Assembly: GCA_030427485.1 (NCBI GenBank)
Contig: JAUICG010000024.1
Coordinates: forward strand, 1-64,000
Direction of reading: 5' to 3'
DNA length: 64,000 bases
Source: Gammaproteobacteria bacterium
GTDB taxonomy: Bacteria; Pseudomonadota; Gammaproteobacteria; Pseudomonadales; Halieaceae
Position numbers and translations under genes: made by a program. Shown piece after piece: positions 20,828 through 31,506 of the stretch (the stretch's first letter is position 1; every line of letters begins with the position of its first letter). The notes under the pieces are model-generated. The model saw only the letters and a list, made by a program, of their open reading frames with translations, was not told where the DNA came from and searched no databases.

Positions 20828-21120
20828 ACCAGGAGCGCGTATTCCAGGTGCTGGTAGGACCGCATGCTTCCGAAAAAGCCGCCATCGTGGCTGATGAAAG
20901 CAATCAGTATGTATTTCGTGTGGCTGCTAATGCCACGAAAGCAGAGATCAAAAAATCTGTTGAACAGTTGTTCAAAGTAAAGGTCAGTGACGTAAACACA
21001 CTGCGTGTCAAGGGGAAGGTCAAGCGGAACAGGTTTGGCTTCAACACGAAACCGACCTGGAAAAAAGCATACGTGAGACTGGAGCAAGGTCAGGATATTG
21101 ACTTTGCCGTGGCGGATTAA
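20824..21120 (+). CDS. rplW: 50S ribosomal protein L23
   Basis: L23 (98 aa) surrounds the exit tunnel and is the docking site for trigger factor and SRP. It contains the [10 protein letters not shown] start of the fold, the [15 protein letters not shown] helix-strand and the basic [10 protein letters not shown] loop. Four bases of overlap with rplD and 14 nt to rplB place it inside the operon. Confidence 0.97.
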   Translation: MNQERVFQVLVGPHASEKAAIVADESNQYVFRVAANATKAEIKKSVEQLFKVKVSDVNTLRVKGKVKRNRFGFNTKPTWKKAYVRLEQGQDIDFAVAD

Positions 21121-21134
21121 GGAGCAGGAGCGAA

Positions 21135-21962
21135 ATGGCAGTTTTAAAGAGTAAGCCCACTTCCGCAGGTCGTCGTCATCTTGTCCGGGTGGTCAATGAG
21201 GATTTGCATAAGGGTAGTCCTTATGCGCCCCTGCTGGAGAATCAGACCAGGAATGGTGGCCGTAACAGCAATGGGCGCATCACTACGCGCCATATTGGCG
21301 GCGGCCATAGGCAGCACTATCGCGTCATCGATTTCAAACGCACCAAAGACGGGATCCCCGCCAAAGTGGAGCGTGTGGAGTACGATCCCAATCGCACTGC
21401 GCATATTGCGTTGTTGCTTTTCTCTGATGGCGAGCGGCGCTACATCATCGCGCCCCGTGGTGTGAAGTCCGGGGATGTGCTGCAGTCTGGCTCCGCGGCG
21501 CCTATCAAGGCTGGAAACTGTTTGCCGTTGCGCAACATTCCGGTTGGCTCCGTGGTTCATTGTATTGAATTGAAGCCGGGCAAGGGTGCACAGCTTGCCC
21601 GTTCCGCCGGCGCGTCGGTTCAGGTTGTCGCACGTGAAGGCCAGTACGCTACATTGCGACTGCGTTCCGGGGAAATGCGCAAGGTATTGTCTGACTGTCG
21701 AGCGACACTGGGCGAAGTGTCAAACTCCGAGCACAACCTGCGCAAGTTGGGCAAGGCGGGCGCCAGTCGTTGGCGCGGTGTCCGGCCTACCGTTCGCGGT
21801 GTGGCGATGAACCCTGTAGACCATCCGCATGGTGGCGGTGAGGGTCGTACCTCCGGTGGACGCCATCCTGTGAGCCCCTGGGGTACCCCGGCTAAAGGTT
21901 ACAAGACGCGCAAGAACAAGCGCACTGACAACCTGATTGTGCGTCGTCGTGGTAAGAAATAA
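21135..21962 (+). CDS. rplB: 50S ribosomal protein L2
   Basis: L2 (275 aa) is needed for subunit joining and peptidyl transferase activity. The C-terminal [20 protein letters not shown] segment includes the histidine known to be essential in E. coli (H229). The N-terminal part has [17 protein letters not shown]. The ATG follows GGAGCAGGAG. It is followed after 38 nt by rpsS. Confidence 0.98.
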   Translation: MAVLKSKPTSAGRRHLVRVVNEDLHKGSPYAPLLENQTRNGGRNSNGRITTRHIGGGHRQHYRVIDFKRTKDGIPAKVERVEYDPNRTAHIALLLFSDGERRYIIAPRGVKSGDVLQSGSAAPIKAGNCLPLRNIPVGSVVHCIELKPGKGAQLARSAGASVQVVAREGQYATLRLRSGEMRKVLSDCRATLGEVSNSEHNLRKLGKAGASRWRGVRPTVRGVAMNPVDHPHGGGEGRTSGGRHPVSPWGTPAKGYKTRKNKRTDNLIVRRRGKK

Positions 21963-22000
21963 GACCGGTCGTTAGAGCCAAGAGACTAGAGGAATACATT

Positions 22001-22276
22001 GTGCCGCGTTCACTGAAGAAAGGTCCGTTCATTGACCTTCACCTGATGAAAAAAGTTGAAGCTGCTGTAGAGAGCAACGACCGTCGACCTATCAAGACCT
22101 GGTCGCGTCGTTCCATGATTTCACCCGATATGGTTGGCCTTACCATCGCCGTGCACAATGGGCGACAGCACGTACCGGTCATCATCACTGAAGATATGGT
22201 CGGGCACAAGCTGGGTGAGTTCGCGGCAACCCGTACATTCCGGGGCCATATCGTAGACAAGGCAGCACGGCGTTAA
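22001..22276 (+). CDS. rpsS: 30S ribosomal protein S19
   Basis: S19 (91 aa) sits in the 30S head and touches the A-site finger. The start is GTG at 22001 (GTGCCGCGTTCACTG), preceded by AGAGGAA, giving the classical [12 protein letters not shown]-terminus. The [14 protein letters not shown] motif is conserved. The rplV start is 26 nt downstream. Confidence 0.97.
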   Translation: MPRSLKKGPFIDLHLMKKVEAAVESNDRRPIKTWSRRSMISPDMVGLTIAVHNGRQHVPVIITEDMVGHKLGEFAATRTFRGHIVDKAARR

Positions 22277-22302
22277 GCGCTGATCTGTAGCGAGGTTTGG
22301 AA

Positions 22303-22641
22303 ATGGAAGTAGCAGCAAAATTGAAGGGCGCACAGATTTCACCACAGAAGGTTCGCCTGGTGGCGGATCAGGTGCGCGGTTTGAGTGTCGAGGAAGCGCT
22401 CGGGCTGCTGCAGTTCAGCAGCAAGAAAGCCGCTCACATTGTCAAGAAATTGCTCGACTCGGCGATTGCCAACGCCGAGAACAATGAAGGTGCGGATGTC
22501 GACGAGTTGAAGGTGTCCAGCATTTTTGTAGACGAAGGTATGACTATGAAGCGCTTGCGGCCGCGAGCCAAGGGTCGCGCGGATCGCATTTTGAAGCGCA
22601 GCTGTCATATCACTATAAAAGTTGCAGACAGCGACCGCTGA
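22303..22641 (+). CDS. rplV: 50S ribosomal protein L22
   Basis: L22 has 112 residues; its beta-hairpin ([20 protein letters not shown]) extends into the exit tunnel. The ATG at 22303 is chosen over an in-frame TTG at 22297 because it gives the family length, and GAGG lies 7 nt upstream. No macrolide-resistance deletion is seen in the hairpin. Confidence 0.96.
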   Translation: MEVAAKLKGAQISPQKVRLVADQVRGLSVEEALGLLQFSSKKAAHIVKKLLDSAIANAENNEGADVDELKVSSIFVDEGMTMKRLRPRAKGRADRILKRSCHITIKVADSDR

Positions 22642-22658
22642 GTTCAGGAGAAGACTAA

Positions 22659-23327
22659 ATGGGTCAGAAAGTACATCCAACCGGCATACGCCTGGGAATT
22701 GTCAAAGACCATACCTCTATCTGGTATGCCGACAAAAACTACGCGAAGCAGCTGATAACTGATTTGGAAGCGCGGGCATACATCGAGAAGGCGTTGGACC
22801 ATGCATCTGTCAGCCGTGTGGTGATAGAGCGCCCGGCGCAGACCGCCCGTATTACCGTGCACACTGCGCGGCCGGGCATTGTTATCGGGAAAAAAGGCGA
22901 AGATGTCGACAAGCTTCGCAAAGACCTGACCCAGAAAATGGGTGTGCCGGTGCACATCAATATCGAGGAGATCCGCAAGCCGGACCTGGATGCCAGGTTG
23001 GTAGCGCAGAATGTGGCCCAGCAGCTCGAGCGTCGAGTGATGTTTCGTCGCGCGATGAAGCGAGTGGTGCAAAACGCCATGCGTCAGGGCGCTGAGGGTA
23101 TCAAGGTGCAGATTGGCGGGCGTCTTGGCGGCGCGGAGATCGCACGCACGGAATGGTATCGGGAAGGCCGGGTGCCGCTGCATACCCTGCGCGCAGACAT
23201 CGATTACGCCACTTACGAGGCCGTTACTACCTACGGCATCCTGGGCGTCAAGGTTTGGATTTTCAAGGGCGAAGTCATTGGCAATGAAGGCCAGGAAGAC
23301 GCCGCCAAGAAGACAGCAACTAATTAA
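22659..23327 (+). CDS. rpsC: 30S ribosomal protein S3
   Basis: S3 (222 aa) lines the mRNA entry channel and has helicase activity. It has the KH domain with [18 protein letters not shown] and the C-terminal [20 protein letters not shown] block. It is slightly shorter than E. coli S3 (233) at the variable C-terminus. The ATG follows AGGAG. Confidence 0.98.
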   Translation: MGQKVHPTGIRLGIVKDHTSIWYADKNYAKQLITDLEARAYIEKALDHASVSRVVIERPAQTARITVHTARPGIVIGKKGEDVDKLRKDLTQKMGVPVHINIEEIRKPDLDARLVAQNVAQQLERRVMFRRAMKRVVQNAMRQGAEGIKVQIGGRLGGAEIARTEWYREGRVPLHTLRADIDYATYEAVTTYGILGVKVWIFKGEVIGNEGQEDAAKKTATN

Positions 23328-23338
23328 GGGTTACGCAG

Positions 23339-23752
23339 ATGCTACAACCAAAGCGTACAAAGTTTCGCAAGATGATGAAGGGCCGCAATCGTGGCCTGGC
23401 AGATCGTGGCAGCAAGGTGAGCTTCGGCGAGTACGGATTGAAGGCTGCTGGTCGCGGTCGCCTGACTGCACGCCAGATTGAAGCGGCGCGTCGTGCCATG
23501 ACCCGTCATATCAAGCGTGGTGGAAAAATCTGGATCCGCGTGTTCCCCGACAAGCCGATCACCGGTAAGCCGCTGGAAGTACGCCAGGGTAAAGGTAAAG
23601 GTAATGTTGAGTACTGGGTAGCCCAAATCAAGCCGGGCAAGGTGCTCTATGAGTTGCAGGGCGTTTCCGAGGAACTGGCGCGTGAGGCATTTGCATTGGC
23701 GGCCGCGAAGATTCCGATCGCTACTCAATTTGTGAAACGGACGGTGATGTGA
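23339..23752 (+). CDS. rplP: 50S ribosomal protein L16
   Basis: L16 (137 aa) helps position the A-site tRNA. The sequence starts [20 protein letters not shown] and holds [20 protein letters not shown] and the RVFPDKPIT loop. The arginine that is hydroxylated by YcfD in E. coli is conserved in [12 protein letters not shown]. Its TGA overlaps the ATG of rpmC. Confidence 0.97.
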   Translation: MLQPKRTKFRKMMKGRNRGLADRGSKVSFGEYGLKAAGRGRLTARQIEAARRAMTRHIKRGGKIWIRVFPDKPITGKPLEVRQGKGKGNVEYWVAQIKPGKVLYELQGVSEELAREAFALAAAKIPIATQFVKRTVM

Positions 23753-23943
23753 TGAAAGCTAGCGAGTTACGTGCAAAGTCATCTGAAGAATTGAACAAGG
23801 AACTTCTAACTCTGCGTGAAGAGCAGTTTAAGCTGCGTATGCAAAGAGCGACCGGCCAGTTGGGACAGACGCATCTGCTACAGCTTAACCAGCGCGATAT
23901 CGCTCGAGTAAAAACTCTACTCACTGAAAAGGCGGGTAACTGA
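23752..23943 (+). CDS. rpmC: 50S ribosomal protein L29
   Basis: L29 has 63 residues, as in E. coli, from the ATG at 23752, which overlaps the rplP stop as ATGA. An extra in-frame GTG three bases upstream is less likely. It is a two-helix protein at the exit tunnel ([20 protein letters not shown]...[10 protein letters not shown]). rpsQ follows after 2 nt. Confidence 0.96.
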   Translation: MKASELRAKSSEELNKELLTLREEQFKLRMQRATGQLGQTHLLQLNQRDIARVKTLLTEKAGN

Positions 23944-23945
23944 AC

Positions 23946-24212
23946 ATGTCAGGTGCAGAGAAGCGAACAAGAGTTGCAACCGGCAAGGTTGTAAGCAACA
24001 AGATGGACAAGACAATTACTGTGTTGATTGAGCGCAGGGAAAGACACCCTGTCTACGGCAAATACATTACGCGTTCTTCGAAGGTCCATGCCCACGATGA
24101 GAGCAATCAGTGTGGCATCGGCGATACCGTGACTGTTGCCGAAACGCGCCCTATTTCCAAGAACAAGACCTGGAAATTGTTGGAAATAGTAACGGTGGCC
24201 ACGCAGGTCTGA
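23946..24212 (+). CDS. rpsQ: 30S ribosomal protein S17
   Basis: S17 (88 aa) is a primary 16S rRNA binding OB-fold protein. Conserved parts are [19 protein letters not shown], the [14 protein letters not shown] loop and the [20 protein letters not shown] end. The start is two bases after rpmC, so translation is probably coupled. Confidence 0.97.
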   Translation: MSGAEKRTRVATGKVVSNKMDKTITVLIERRERHPVYGKYITRSSKVHAHDESNQCGIGDTVTVAETRPISKNKTWKLLEIVTVATQV

Positions 24213-24265
24213 CCGATAGTTCAGCAGCTATGGCTTAGCGGCGTGGCCGCAAGTGGGAGTAAGAA

Positions 24266-24634
24266 ATGATTCAGACACAGTCGTATTTGGAAGTCGCTGA
24301 CAACAGCGGTGCTCGTCGCGTGATGTGCATTAAGGTCCTGGGCGGTTCCAAGCGTCGGTATGCCCGGGTCGGCGACCTGATCAAGGTCACCATAAAAGAG
24401 GCCAACCCTCGCGGCAAAGTCAAAAAGGGCCAGGTGATGACCGCAGTGGTTGTGCGAACACGCAAAGGAGTTCGTCGTCCCGATGGATCGCTCATCAAGT
24501 TTGATGACAATGCAGCGGTTCTCTTGAACGCACAGGAAGCGCCCCTGGGTACCCGTATTTTCGGGCCTGTTACCCGAGAGCTGAGGGGTGAGAAGTTTAT
24601 GAAGATCATTTCCTTGGCCCCGGAAGTTATTTAG
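24266..24634 (+). CDS. rplN: 50S ribosomal protein L14
   Basis: L14 (122 aa) forms part of the inter-subunit bridges and the RsfS binding face. It begins [20 protein letters not shown] and has [20 protein letters not shown]. It is the first gene of the spc part of the cluster; the 53-nt spacer from rpsQ shows no clear promoter. Confidence 0.97.
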   Translation: MIQTQSYLEVADNSGARRVMCIKVLGGSKRRYARVGDLIKVTIKEANPRGKVKKGQVMTAVVVRTRKGVRRPDGSLIKFDDNAAVLLNAQEAPLGTRIFGPVTRELRGEKFMKIISLAPEVI

Positions 24635-24660
24635 TCCACCGGATAGGGATGGGTAGAGTA

Positions 24661-24975
24661 ATGTTGAAAATCAGAAGCGAAGACGAAGTAATTATCCTGG
24701 CCGGCAAGGACAAAGGTAAGCGGGGTAAAGTGCGCAAGGTACTGGACAACAACAGAGTTATTGTGTCCGGCATCAACATGGTCAAGAAGCACACCAAAGC
24801 CAATCCGCAGGCCGGAGTTGCCGGCGGTATTCTGGAAAACGAAAGCCCCATTCAGATCTCCAATGTGGCGATCTTCAATCCGGGCACCAGCAAGGCTGAT
24901 CGAGTCGGCTTCAAAATTAGCGGTGATCGCAAGGTTCGAATTTTCAAATCCAATGGCGAGGAGATTGACTCCTAG
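24661..24975 (+). CDS. rplX: 50S ribosomal protein L24
   Basis: L24 has 104 residues, the E. coli length, from the ATG at 24661; the in-frame ATG at 24649 would add four residues. It is an assembly-initiator protein with a KOW motif ([20 protein letters not shown]). rplE follows after 33 nt. Confidence 0.95.
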   Translation: MLKIRSEDEVIILAGKDKGKRGKVRKVLDNNRVIVSGINMVKKHTKANPQAGVAGGILENESPIQISNVAIFNPGTSKADRVGFKISGDRKVRIFKSNGEEIDS

Positions 24976-25008
24976 GTCCCCGGGCTGGCTAGTCAATAGG
25001 TAGAAGAC

Positions 25009-25548
25009 ATGGCAACGTTGAAAGACAAGTACACAAACGAAATAGTTCCTCAGCTCAAAGAGCAACTCGGTCTGGCGAACGTAATGGAAGTTCCACGCGT
25101 TACCAAGATCACCTTGAACATGGGTGTCGGCGAGGCGCTGGGCGACAAGAAGGTATTGGAAAACGCCGTTGCGGACATGGAAAGAATTGCCGGGCAGAAG
25201 GCGGTGGTTACCAGGGCCCGCAAGTCTATCGCCGGCTTCAAGGTTCGTGATGGTTGGCCCATCGGCTGCAAGGTAACCTTGCGCTCAGATCGTATGTACG
25301 AGTTTCTGGAGCGACTGATCAGCGTGGCAATTCCGCGCATCAGGGACTTCCGTGGCGTAAGTCCGAAATCATTCGACGGCCGCGGAAACTTCGCTATGGG
25401 CGTCGCTGAACAGATTATTTTTCCGGAAATCGAGTACGACAAGGTGGATGCTCTGCGTGGTCTGGATATCACCATCACCACCTCAGCTCGTACGGACGAT
25501 GAAGGCCGCGCACTGCTGCGTGCTTTCCAGTTCCCCCTGAAGGATTAA
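25009..25548 (+). CDS. rplE: 50S ribosomal protein L5
   Basis: L5 (179 aa) binds 5S rRNA in the central protuberance and touches the P-site tRNA. Conserved elements are [14 protein letters not shown], the [20 protein letters not shown] loop and [20 protein letters not shown]. In E. coli the S8 repressor site overlaps the start of this gene; no such site was verified here. Confidence 0.98.
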   Translation: MATLKDKYTNEIVPQLKEQLGLANVMEVPRVTKITLNMGVGEALGDKKVLENAVADMERIAGQKAVVTRARKSIAGFKVRDGWPIGCKVTLRSDRMYEFLERLISVAIPRIRDFRGVSPKSFDGRGNFAMGVAEQIIFPEIEYDKVDALRGLDITITTSARTDDEGRALLRAFQFPLKD

Positions 25549-25560
25549 GAGGCACTATAG

Positions 25561-25866
25561 ATGGCAAAGAAATCGATGATTGCGCGCGAGACCAAGCGTA
25601 CACGGGTTGTTGCTAAGTACGCCGCAAAGCGGGCGGCTCTGAAGGCGGTACTGGTGGATACCCAGGCTTCCGACGACGAGAAATGGGAAGCGCAGATCAA
25701 GTTGCAGAAGCTGCCTCGCGACGCCAGCCCGATTCGCCAGCGACGACGCTGCCAGATCACTGGTCGCCCACATGGTGTCTACCGTAAGTTTGGCCTCTGC
25801 CGAAACAAATTGCGTGAAGCTGCGATGCGCGGCGACGTGCCCGGTCTTGTCAAGTCTAGCTGGTAA
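25561..25866 (+). CDS. rpsN: 30S ribosomal protein S14
   Basis: S14 has 101 residues, the long zinc-free form used by E. coli and relatives. The C-terminal [20 protein letters not shown] part has only isolated cysteines rather than two CxxC pairs. It lies 12 nt after rplE and 32 nt before rpsH. Confidence 0.97.
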   Translation: MAKKSMIARETKRTRVVAKYAAKRAALKAVLVDTQASDDEKWEAQIKLQKLPRDASPIRQRRRCQITGRPHGVYRKFGLCRNKLREAAMRGDVPGLVKSSW

Positions 25867-25898
25867 GGGCTCGGATTTTCTACGGAGATGAATAGATT

Positions 25899-26294
25899 AT
25901 GAGTATGCAAGATCCACTGTCAGATATGCTGACGCGCATTCGCAATGCACAAATGGCAGGCAAAACCCGGGTCGAGATGCCGGGCTCCAAGTTGAAAGTA
26001 GCCGTGGCGAAGGTATTGAACGACGAAGGGTACATAGCCGGCTTCCATGCGTCGAATGACGGCGGTAAGCCGCGGCTGGCCATCGACCTGAAGTATTATC
26101 TCGGCAAGCCGGTGATTGCGGAGATTGACCGGGCGAGCCGTCCTGGTTTGCGCAAATACAGTGGTGCCGGGGAGTTGCCTTCTGTTCGCGCTGGCCTGGG
26201 TGTTGCGATTATTTCAACCTCCAAAGGTGTCATGTCCGATCGCGCTGCTCGCGCAGCCGGTATCGGTGGTGAAGTGCTCTGCACTGTTTACTAG
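25899..26294 (+). CDS. rpsH: 30S ribosomal protein S8
   Basis: S8 (131 aa) binds helix 21 of 16S rRNA and represses the spc operon in E. coli. The ATG at 25899 gives [18 protein letters not shown], as in E. coli, with GGAGA upstream. The C-terminal [20 protein letters not shown] motif is conserved. Confidence 0.97.
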   Translation: MSMQDPLSDMLTRIRNAQMAGKTRVEMPGSKLKVAVAKVLNDEGYIAGFHASNDGGKPRLAIDLKYYLGKPVIAEIDRASRPGLRKYSGAGELPSVRAGLGVAIISTSKGVMSDRAARAAGIGGEVLCTVY

Positions 26295-26324
26295 AACCCG
26301 CTTTGATTTAAAGAGTATTTCGAA

Positions 26325-26852
26325 ATGTCTAGAGTCGCAAAGGATCCAATACAGCTGCCCAAAGGTGTCGAGGTAAAGCTTAATGGCAGCGACCTCACAG
26401 TGAAGGGCGGCAAAGGTACTCTGGCGCTCTCCCTGTCCGAGGGTATCGAGCTGAACCAGGATGACAGTGTCCTGAGCTTTTCGTATACCGATGAAAAGCT
26501 GGGCGCCATGGCCGGAACCACCCGTTCACTGGTGAACAATATGGTAAAGGGCGTGAGTGAGGGTTGGGAGAAAACCCTTCTGCTGAACGGCGTAGGTTAC
26601 CGTGCCAAGGTAACAGGCGATGTCGTCAACCTGAGTGTGGGCCTGTCGCATCCCGTGGACTATAAATTGCCCCAGGGCGTCTCGGCTGAGAGCCCCAACC
26701 CGACTGAAGTGGTGCTGAAAGGCATAGACAAGCACGCGGTAGGGCAGGCAGCGGCAGAGCTGCGTAGTTTCCGCCCGCCGGAGCCATATAAAGGTAAGGG
26801 CATTCGTTACTCTGATGAATATGTCCGTCGTAAAGAAGCCAAGAAAAAGTAG
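26325..26852 (+). CDS. rplF: 50S ribosomal protein L6
   Basis: L6 (175 aa) has two related domains and lies near the sarcin-ricin loop. It starts [20 protein letters not shown] and ends with the conserved [19 protein letters not shown] and a basic KEAKKK tail. It sits 30 nt after rpsH. Confidence 0.97.
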   Translation: MSRVAKDPIQLPKGVEVKLNGSDLTVKGGKGTLALSLSEGIELNQDDSVLSFSYTDEKLGAMAGTTRSLVNNMVKGVSEGWEKTLLLNGVGYRAKVTGDVVNLSVGLSHPVDYKLPQGVSAESPNPTEVVLKGIDKHAVGQAAAELRSFRPPEPYKGKGIRYSDEYVRRKEAKKK

Positions 26853-26861
26853 GTAAGTGAG

Positions 26862-27212
26862 ATGAGTGCAAAGAATGATTCAAGGTTGCGCCGCGCTCGT
26901 CGTGCGCGTGCCCGCATACGTGATCTGGGAGTGAACCGCCTCAGTGTACATCGGACTCCGAGGCACATTTATGCACAGATTATTGCCCCGGCGGGAGACA
27001 AGGTGCTCGCCAGCGCTTCTACTCTTGACGCAGATTTGCGTAAGGGCGCGACCGGCAATATTGCGGCCGCGGTAGCCGTCGGCCAGTTGGTCGCCAGGCG
27101 CGCAAAGGAAGCCGGCATAGAGAAAGTTGCATTCGATCGCGGTGGATACAAGTATCACGGTCGCGTCAAGGCGTTGGCTGATGCCGCTCGTGAGACTGGA
27201 CTGGAATTCTAG
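26862..27212 (+). CDS. rplR: 50S ribosomal protein L18
   Basis: L18 (116 aa) binds 5S rRNA. The basic N-terminus [20 protein letters not shown], the [15 protein letters not shown] strand and the C-terminal [20 protein letters not shown] are as expected for the family. The 9-nt spacers on both sides show tight operon packing. Confidence 0.97.
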   Translation: MSAKNDSRLRRARRARARIRDLGVNRLSVHRTPRHIYAQIIAPAGDKVLASASTLDADLRKGATGNIAAAVAVGQLVARRAKEAGIEKVAFDRGGYKYHGRVKALADAARETGLEF

Positions 27213-27221
27213 GGTGTAGAT

Positions 27222-27734
27222 ATGGCTTTTAACGATCAGAAAAAGCAGCAACAAGAAGGTGACCTCCAGGAGAAGCTGGTTCAGGTCAACCGTGTGGCCA
27301 AGGTGGTCAAGGGTGGCCGGATCTTCAGTTTTACGGCCCTGACTGTGGTCGGTGACGGAAACGGCAAAGTTGGCTTTGGTCGTGGTAAAGCGCGCGAGGT
27401 TCCCGTTGCCATCCAGAAAGCCATGGAGGCGGCGCGGCGCAACATGATTCATGTCGATTTGAACAACGGCACGATTCAGTATGCGGTCAAGGCGAATCAC
27501 GGTGCGTCAAAGGTTTACATGCAACCGGCATCGGAGGGTACTGGCGTGATCGCCGGTGGCGCGATGCGGGCGGTGCTGGAGATAGCCGGTGTTCACAACG
27601 TTCTTGCCAAGTGCTACGGATCGACGAACCCGGTCAATGTGGTAAGAGCGACATTCAACGGTCTGCGCGAAATGTCCTCGCCTGAGACAATCGCCGCCAA
27701 GCGCGGCAAAACAGTCGAAGAAATTCTGAACTAA
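27222..27734 (+). CDS. rpsE: 30S ribosomal protein S5
   Basis: S5 (170 aa) acts in decoding fidelity and at the mRNA entry site. The N-terminal dsRNA-binding domain with [20 protein letters not shown] and [19 protein letters not shown] is followed by the C-terminal [19 protein letters not shown] domain. The ATG is preceded by TAGGGTG. Confidence 0.98.
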   Translation: MAFNDQKKQQQEGDLQEKLVQVNRVAKVVKGGRIFSFTALTVVGDGNGKVGFGRGKAREVPVAIQKAMEAARRNMIHVDLNNGTIQYAVKANHGASKVYMQPASEGTGVIAGGAMRAVLEIAGVHNVLAKCYGSTNPVNVVRATFNGLREMSSPETIAAKRGKTVEEILN

Positions 27735-27752
27735 CGATTAGGTTGGCGAGTC

Positions 27753-27935
27753 ATGGCTAAAGCATCTATCAAGGTCACCCAGGTCAAGAGCACCTACGGT
27801 CGCCTGAAAAAGCACAAGGCGTGTGTGACGGGACTGGGGTTGCGTCGTATTGGTCACACCGTTGAAGTAGAGGATACGCCCTCGGTGAGAGGCATGATTA
27901 ACCGGGTGCACTACCTCGTCAGGGTAGAGGAGTAA
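27753..27935 (+). CDS. rpmD: 50S ribosomal protein L30
   Basis: L30 (60 aa) is a small ferredoxin-like protein with the family signature [20 protein letters not shown] then [15 protein letters not shown]. Only 3 nt separate it from rplO, and AGGAG near its 3' end serves the rplO start. Confidence 0.96.
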   Translation: MAKASIKVTQVKSTYGRLKKHKACVTGLGLRRIGHTVEVEDTPSVRGMINRVHYLVRVEE

Positions 27936-27938
27936 TTT

Positions 27939-28385
27939 ATGTCAGAAGTTATGCGACTCAACAGCCTGAGTCCGGCACCCGGTGCCAGGAAAGGCGCCAA
28001 GCGAGTAGGCCGTGGTATCGGCAGCGGCACCGGCAAAACTGCAGGCCGCGGTCACAAGGGGCAGAAGTCCCGTTCCGGAGGCAGGGTACGGCCCGGGTTT
28101 GAGGGCGGTCAGATGCCGCTGCAGAAGCGTTTGCCGAAGTACGGCTTTACTTCGCGAGTCGGTCGCACTACCGCGCAGGTCCGCCTGAGTGAGTTGAATG
28201 CCGTGGAAGGCGATACCGTTGATCTGGCCGCGCTGAAAAAGGCAGACCTGGTGAAGGAAAATATCGTGCGCGCTCGCGTTTTTCTGTCCGGTGAATTGAA
28301 CAAGGCCGTAACTCTCAAAGGCCTGGCCGTTACGAAGGGCGCACGTGAAGCGATTGAGCGTGCCGGCGGAAAAGTAGAGGAATAA
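27939..28385 (+). CDS. rplO: 50S ribosomal protein L15
   Basis: L15 (148 aa) is a late-assembly protein with a long Gly/Arg-rich N-terminal extension ([34 protein letters not shown]). The ATG at 27939 has AGGAG 7 nt upstream; the internal ATG at 27951 would give the shorter E. coli-like start. Its TAA directly abuts the secY ATG. Confidence 0.96.
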   Translation: MSEVMRLNSLSPAPGARKGAKRVGRGIGSGTGKTAGRGHKGQKSRSGGRVRPGFEGGQMPLQKRLPKYGFTSRVGRTTAQVRLSELNAVEGDTVDLAALKKADLVKENIVRARVFLSGELNKAVTLKGLAVTKGAREAIERAGGKVEE

Positions 28386-29714
28386 ATGGCCACTGGACAG
28401 CCACCCTCAGTAAACAAGGCCGGCCTGGGCGAGTTGTTCTCGCGGCTGCGCTTTGTGTTGATGGCCATTCTTGTCTATAGAATCGGCACGCATATCCCTG
28501 TGCCCGGGATAGACCCAAACCAGCTGGCGGCACTGTTTAACCAGAACCAGGGGACTATCCTGGGGTTGGCGAATATGTTCTCCGGTGGGGCCCTGGAGAG
28601 GATGAGCATCCTTGCGCTGGGCATTATGCCGTACATTTCCGCGTCCATTATCATGCAGTTGATGTCGGCCGTGACGCCGCAGTTGGAGGCGCTGAAAAAG
28701 GAGGGCGAATCCGGGCGCCGCAAAATCAGTCAGTACACACGCTACCTGACCGTGGTGCTGGCGATAATCCAGGCTACTGGTATGACGGTGGGTATGGCTA
28801 ACCAGGGTATGTCTTACGATACCTCAATCGTGTTTTACGTGATTGCCATTACTTCCCTGGTAACGGGCGCTGTGTTCATGATGTGGTTGGGGGAGCAGAT
28901 TACCGAGAAGGGCGTCGGCAACGGCATTTCGCTGCTTATCTTTGCCGGGATTGTGGCCGGGCTGCCATCGGCAATCGGGCAGTCACTGGAACAGGCCAGA
29001 CAGGGCGAACTCAATATCCTGGTTTTGCTGTTCATCCTGACTCTCGCGATTGCGGTGATCGCGATGATCGTGTTCATTGAGCGTGGGCAGAGGCGCATTA
29101 CCGTGAACTACGCCAAGCGACAGCAGGGCCGCAAAATGTACCAGGCCCAGAGTTCACACCTGCCCCTGAAGGTGAACATGGCCGGTGTTATCCCGGCTAT
29201 CTTCGCCAGCAGCATACTGCTGTTTCCGGCGTCGATCGCGCAGTGGTTCGGCTCCGGCGGTTCGGCCGACTGGTTGCAGGACCTGGCGGTGGCGATTGGG
29301 CCGGGGCAGCCACTGAATATTCTGTTGTTTACAGTGTTTATCGTGTTCTTCTGCTTCTTCTACACGGCATTGATGTTTAACCCGGTGGAAGTGGCGGATA
29401 ACCTGAAGCGTTCCGGAGCGTTTGTCCCCGGGATACGCCCCGGTGAAAAGACTGCCGACTACATCGACGGGGTGCTGACCCGGTTGACGGTATTTGGCGC
29501 TGCGTACATCGCGCTGGTCTGCCTGATGCCGCAGTTTTTGGTTGTGATGTGGAATGTGCCTTTTTACCTGGGCGGGACCTCGTTACTGATTGTGGTGGTT
29601 GTGGTGATGGATTTCATGGCCCAGGTACAGAGCCACCTGATGTCGCACCAGTATGACTCGGTGATGAAAAAGGCAAATTTGAAGAATTACGGTGGAACCG
29701 GACGGGTCCGATAG
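28386..29714 (+). CDS. secY: Preprotein translocase subunit SecY
   Basis: SecY (442 aa) is the protein-conducting channel of the inner membrane. About ten hydrophobic segments are visible, with the family motifs [15 protein letters not shown] (plug and lateral-gate region), GERRRI-like basic loops ([20 protein letters not shown]) and the cytoplasmic [16 protein letters not shown] loop. It starts directly after rplO with no spacer, so its synthesis is probably coupled. Confidence 0.98.
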   Translation: MATGQPPSVNKAGLGELFSRLRFVLMAILVYRIGTHIPVPGIDPNQLAALFNQNQGTILGLANMFSGGALERMSILALGIMPYISASIIMQLMSAVTPQLEALKKEGESGRRKISQYTRYLTVVLAIIQATGMTVGMANQGMSYDTSIVFYVIAITSLVTGAVFMMWLGEQITEKGVGNGISLLIFAGIVAGLPSAIGQSLEQARQGELNILVLLFILTLAIAVIAMIVFIERGQRRITVNYAKRQQGRKMYQAQSSHLPLKVNMAGVIPAIFASSILLFPASIAQWFGSGGSADWLQDLAVAIGPGQPLNILLFTVFIVFFCFFYTALMFNPVEVADNLKRSGAFVPGIRPGEKTADYIDGVLTRLTVFGAAYIALVCLMPQFLVVMWNVPFYLGGTSLLIVVVVVMDFMAQVQSHLMSHQYDSVMKKANLKNYGGTGRVR

Positions 29715-29747
29715 TCGGCTCGCCGTGTCCAGGCAGGAGTAGGTGTT

Positions 29748-29864
29748 ATGAAAGTACGTGCATCAGTGAAGACAATTTGCAGAAACTGCAAGGTAGTGCG
29801 GCGCAAGGGTGTTGTTCGGGTTATCTGTAAAACAGATCCACGACACAAGCAGCGTCAGGGCTAA
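29748..29864 (+). CDS. rpmJ: 50S ribosomal protein L36
   Basis: A 38-codon gene between secY and rpsM. The product [20 protein letters not shown]... ends RHKQRQG. It is the zinc-binding (C+) form, with C-x2-C, then C and H ligands (CRNC ... IC....RH). GCAGGAG lies upstream of the ATG. Its place after secY is the same as in E. coli. Confidence 0.97.
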   Translation: MKVRASVKTICRNCKVVRRKGVVRVICKTDPRHKQRQG

Positions 29865-29878
29865 GGTCGGCCGAACGG

Positions 29879-29907
29879 TTGATTTTTACTAACGATATCG
29901 CTAGACT
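29879..29907 (+). promoter_or_regulatory. Possible alpha operon promoter
   Basis: TTGATT (29879-29884), a 17-nt spacer and TAGACT (29902-29907) lie about 100 nt before rpsM, in a 140-nt spacer where E. coli has the S4-regulated alpha leader. The match is moderate. Confidence 0.4.
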
Positions 29908-30004
29908 GCTGCGCCTTTTGTGCGGCCCCAGCCTTCGTCAGAGTGACTCAGGGTGCCGCACAGGTTTAGCTAACCAGCGACGATACATGATTGGAGAGAG
30001 TTGA

Positions 30005-30361
30005 ATGGCTCGTATTGCCGGCGTCAACATACCTGATAACAAGCATACGGTTATCGCATTGACATACATTTATGGTGTGGGTCGCAGCCAGGCCCGTCGC
30101 CTGTGCGCCGACACCGGCGTTGCCGAAGCTGTCAAAATCAGTGAGTTGACCGAGCAGGAGATGGATGCTCTCAGGGCTCGAGTGAGTGAAATGGTAGTGG
30201 AGGGCGATCTGCGCCGCGAGCTGTCCATGAATATCAAGCGTTTGATGGACCTGGGCTGCAATCGCGGCCTGCGTCACCGCAGAGGTTTGCCTCTGCGCGG
30301 TCAGAGAACCAAGACCAATGCCCGTACCCGAAAGGGGCCGCGCAAGCCGATTCGCAAGTAA
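30005..30361 (+). CDS. rpsM: 30S ribosomal protein S13
   Basis: S13 (118 aa) forms head-to-50S bridges and contacts the P-site tRNA with its basic tail ([18 protein letters not shown]). The H2TH motif region [20 protein letters not shown] and [19 protein letters not shown] are conserved. GGAGAG lies before the ATG. Confidence 0.98.
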   Translation: MARIAGVNIPDNKHTVIALTYIYGVGRSQARRLCADTGVAEAVKISELTEQEMDALRARVSEMVVEGDLRRELSMNIKRLMDLGCNRGLRHRRGLPLRGQRTKTNARTRKGPRKPIRK

Positions 30362-30436
30362 TCAGGGGATTCAGCGAGTCCTTTTTAGTGTAGCTGCACC
30401 CGAGTGCAGTGTTGATATTAAAGCAGGAAATCAAGT

Positions 30437-30829
30437 ATGGCCAAGCCAGGTGCAAAGAGCACTCGAAAGAAAATTACCAAGACTGTTGTCGACGGTATTG
30501 CGCATATTCACGCATCTTTCAACAATACCATTATTACCATCACCGACCGTCAGGGAAATACCCTGAGCTGGGCGACGTCGGGCGGTTCCGGTTTTCGTGG
30601 CTCGCGAAAGAGCACCCCGTTTGCCGCGCAGGTGGCAGCGGAACGCGCTGGTGAAGCAGCCAAGGAATACGGGCTGAAAAACCTCGATGTACAGGTAAAG
30701 GGTCCCGGGCCTGGCCGTGAGTCGGCCGTGCGTGCACTCAACGCCTGTGGCTACAAGATCAGCAATATTACCGATGTCACGCCAATACCACACAACGGCT
30801 GTCGTCCCCCCAAGAAACGTCGCGTATAA
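30437..30829 (+). CDS. rpsK: 30S ribosomal protein S11
   Basis: S11 (130 aa) lies on the 30S platform by the E-site mRNA. Conserved blocks are [39 protein letters not shown] and the C-terminal [18 protein letters not shown]. It is in the S13-S11-S4-alpha-L17 order of the alpha operon. Confidence 0.98.
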   Translation: MAKPGAKSTRKKITKTVVDGIAHIHASFNNTIITITDRQGNTLSWATSGGSGFRGSRKSTPFAAQVAAERAGEAAKEYGLKNLDVQVKGPGPGRESAVRALNACGYKISNITDVTPIPHNGCRPPKKRRV

Positions 30830-30850
30830 CGCTCACAGGATAGAATTGAC

Positions 30851-31471
30851 ATGGCTCGATATATTGGACCCAAGTGCAAACTCTCCCGTCGTGAAGGAAC
30901 CGATCTGTTCCTGAAAAGCGGGGTTCGCTCGTTGGAAAGCAAGTGCAAGGCAGAAGCTATTCCCGGTCAACACGGGGCTCGCAGAGGTCGCCTGTCGGAT
31001 TATGGTGTGCAGCTGCGTGAAAAGCAGAAAGTGCGCCGTATCTATGGCGTACTGGAAAAGCAGTTTCGCAACTATTACAAGGAGGCTGCTCGCCTCAAGG
31101 GTGCAACGGGTGAAAACCTGCTGCAGCTGCTGGAAAGTCGACTGGACAACGTGGTCTATCGCATCGGTTTTGGTTCCACGCGTTCGGAGGCTCGCCAGTT
31201 GGTTTCGCACAAGTCCATTCTGGTGAACGGCGCTGTTGTGAATATCCCGTCCTACCAGGTGAAAGCCGGCGATGTGATTTCCCTGCGCGAAAAAGCCAAG
31301 AAGCAACTTCGTGTGCAGTCTGCGCTTGCGCTGGCTTCCCATCGTGGCGATGCCGAGTGGATAGACGTCAACAGTGAAAAGTTGGAAGGAGTGTTCAAGG
31401 CTGTTCCGGATCGTCAGGATCTGTCCTCGGAAATCAACGAGAACTTGATCGTCGAACTTTACTCCAAGTAA
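30851..31471 (+). CDS. rpsD: 30S ribosomal protein S4
   Basis: S4 (206 aa) starts 30S assembly, lines the mRNA entry site and in E. coli represses the alpha operon. It starts [20 protein letters not shown], contains [20 protein letters not shown] and the S4 RNA-binding domain ([20 protein letters not shown]), and has the same length as E. coli S4. Confidence 0.98.
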   Translation: MARYIGPKCKLSRREGTDLFLKSGVRSLESKCKAEAIPGQHGARRGRLSDYGVQLREKQKVRRIYGVLEKQFRNYYKEAARLKGATGENLLQLLESRLDNVVYRIGFGSTRSEARQLVSHKSILVNGAVVNIPSYQVKAGDVISLREKAKKQLRVQSALALASHRGDAEWIDVNSEKLEGVFKAVPDRQDLSSEINENLIVELYSK

Positions 31472-31506
31472 TCCACCCAGGATCAACTTAATAGACAGGT
31501 GCCCCA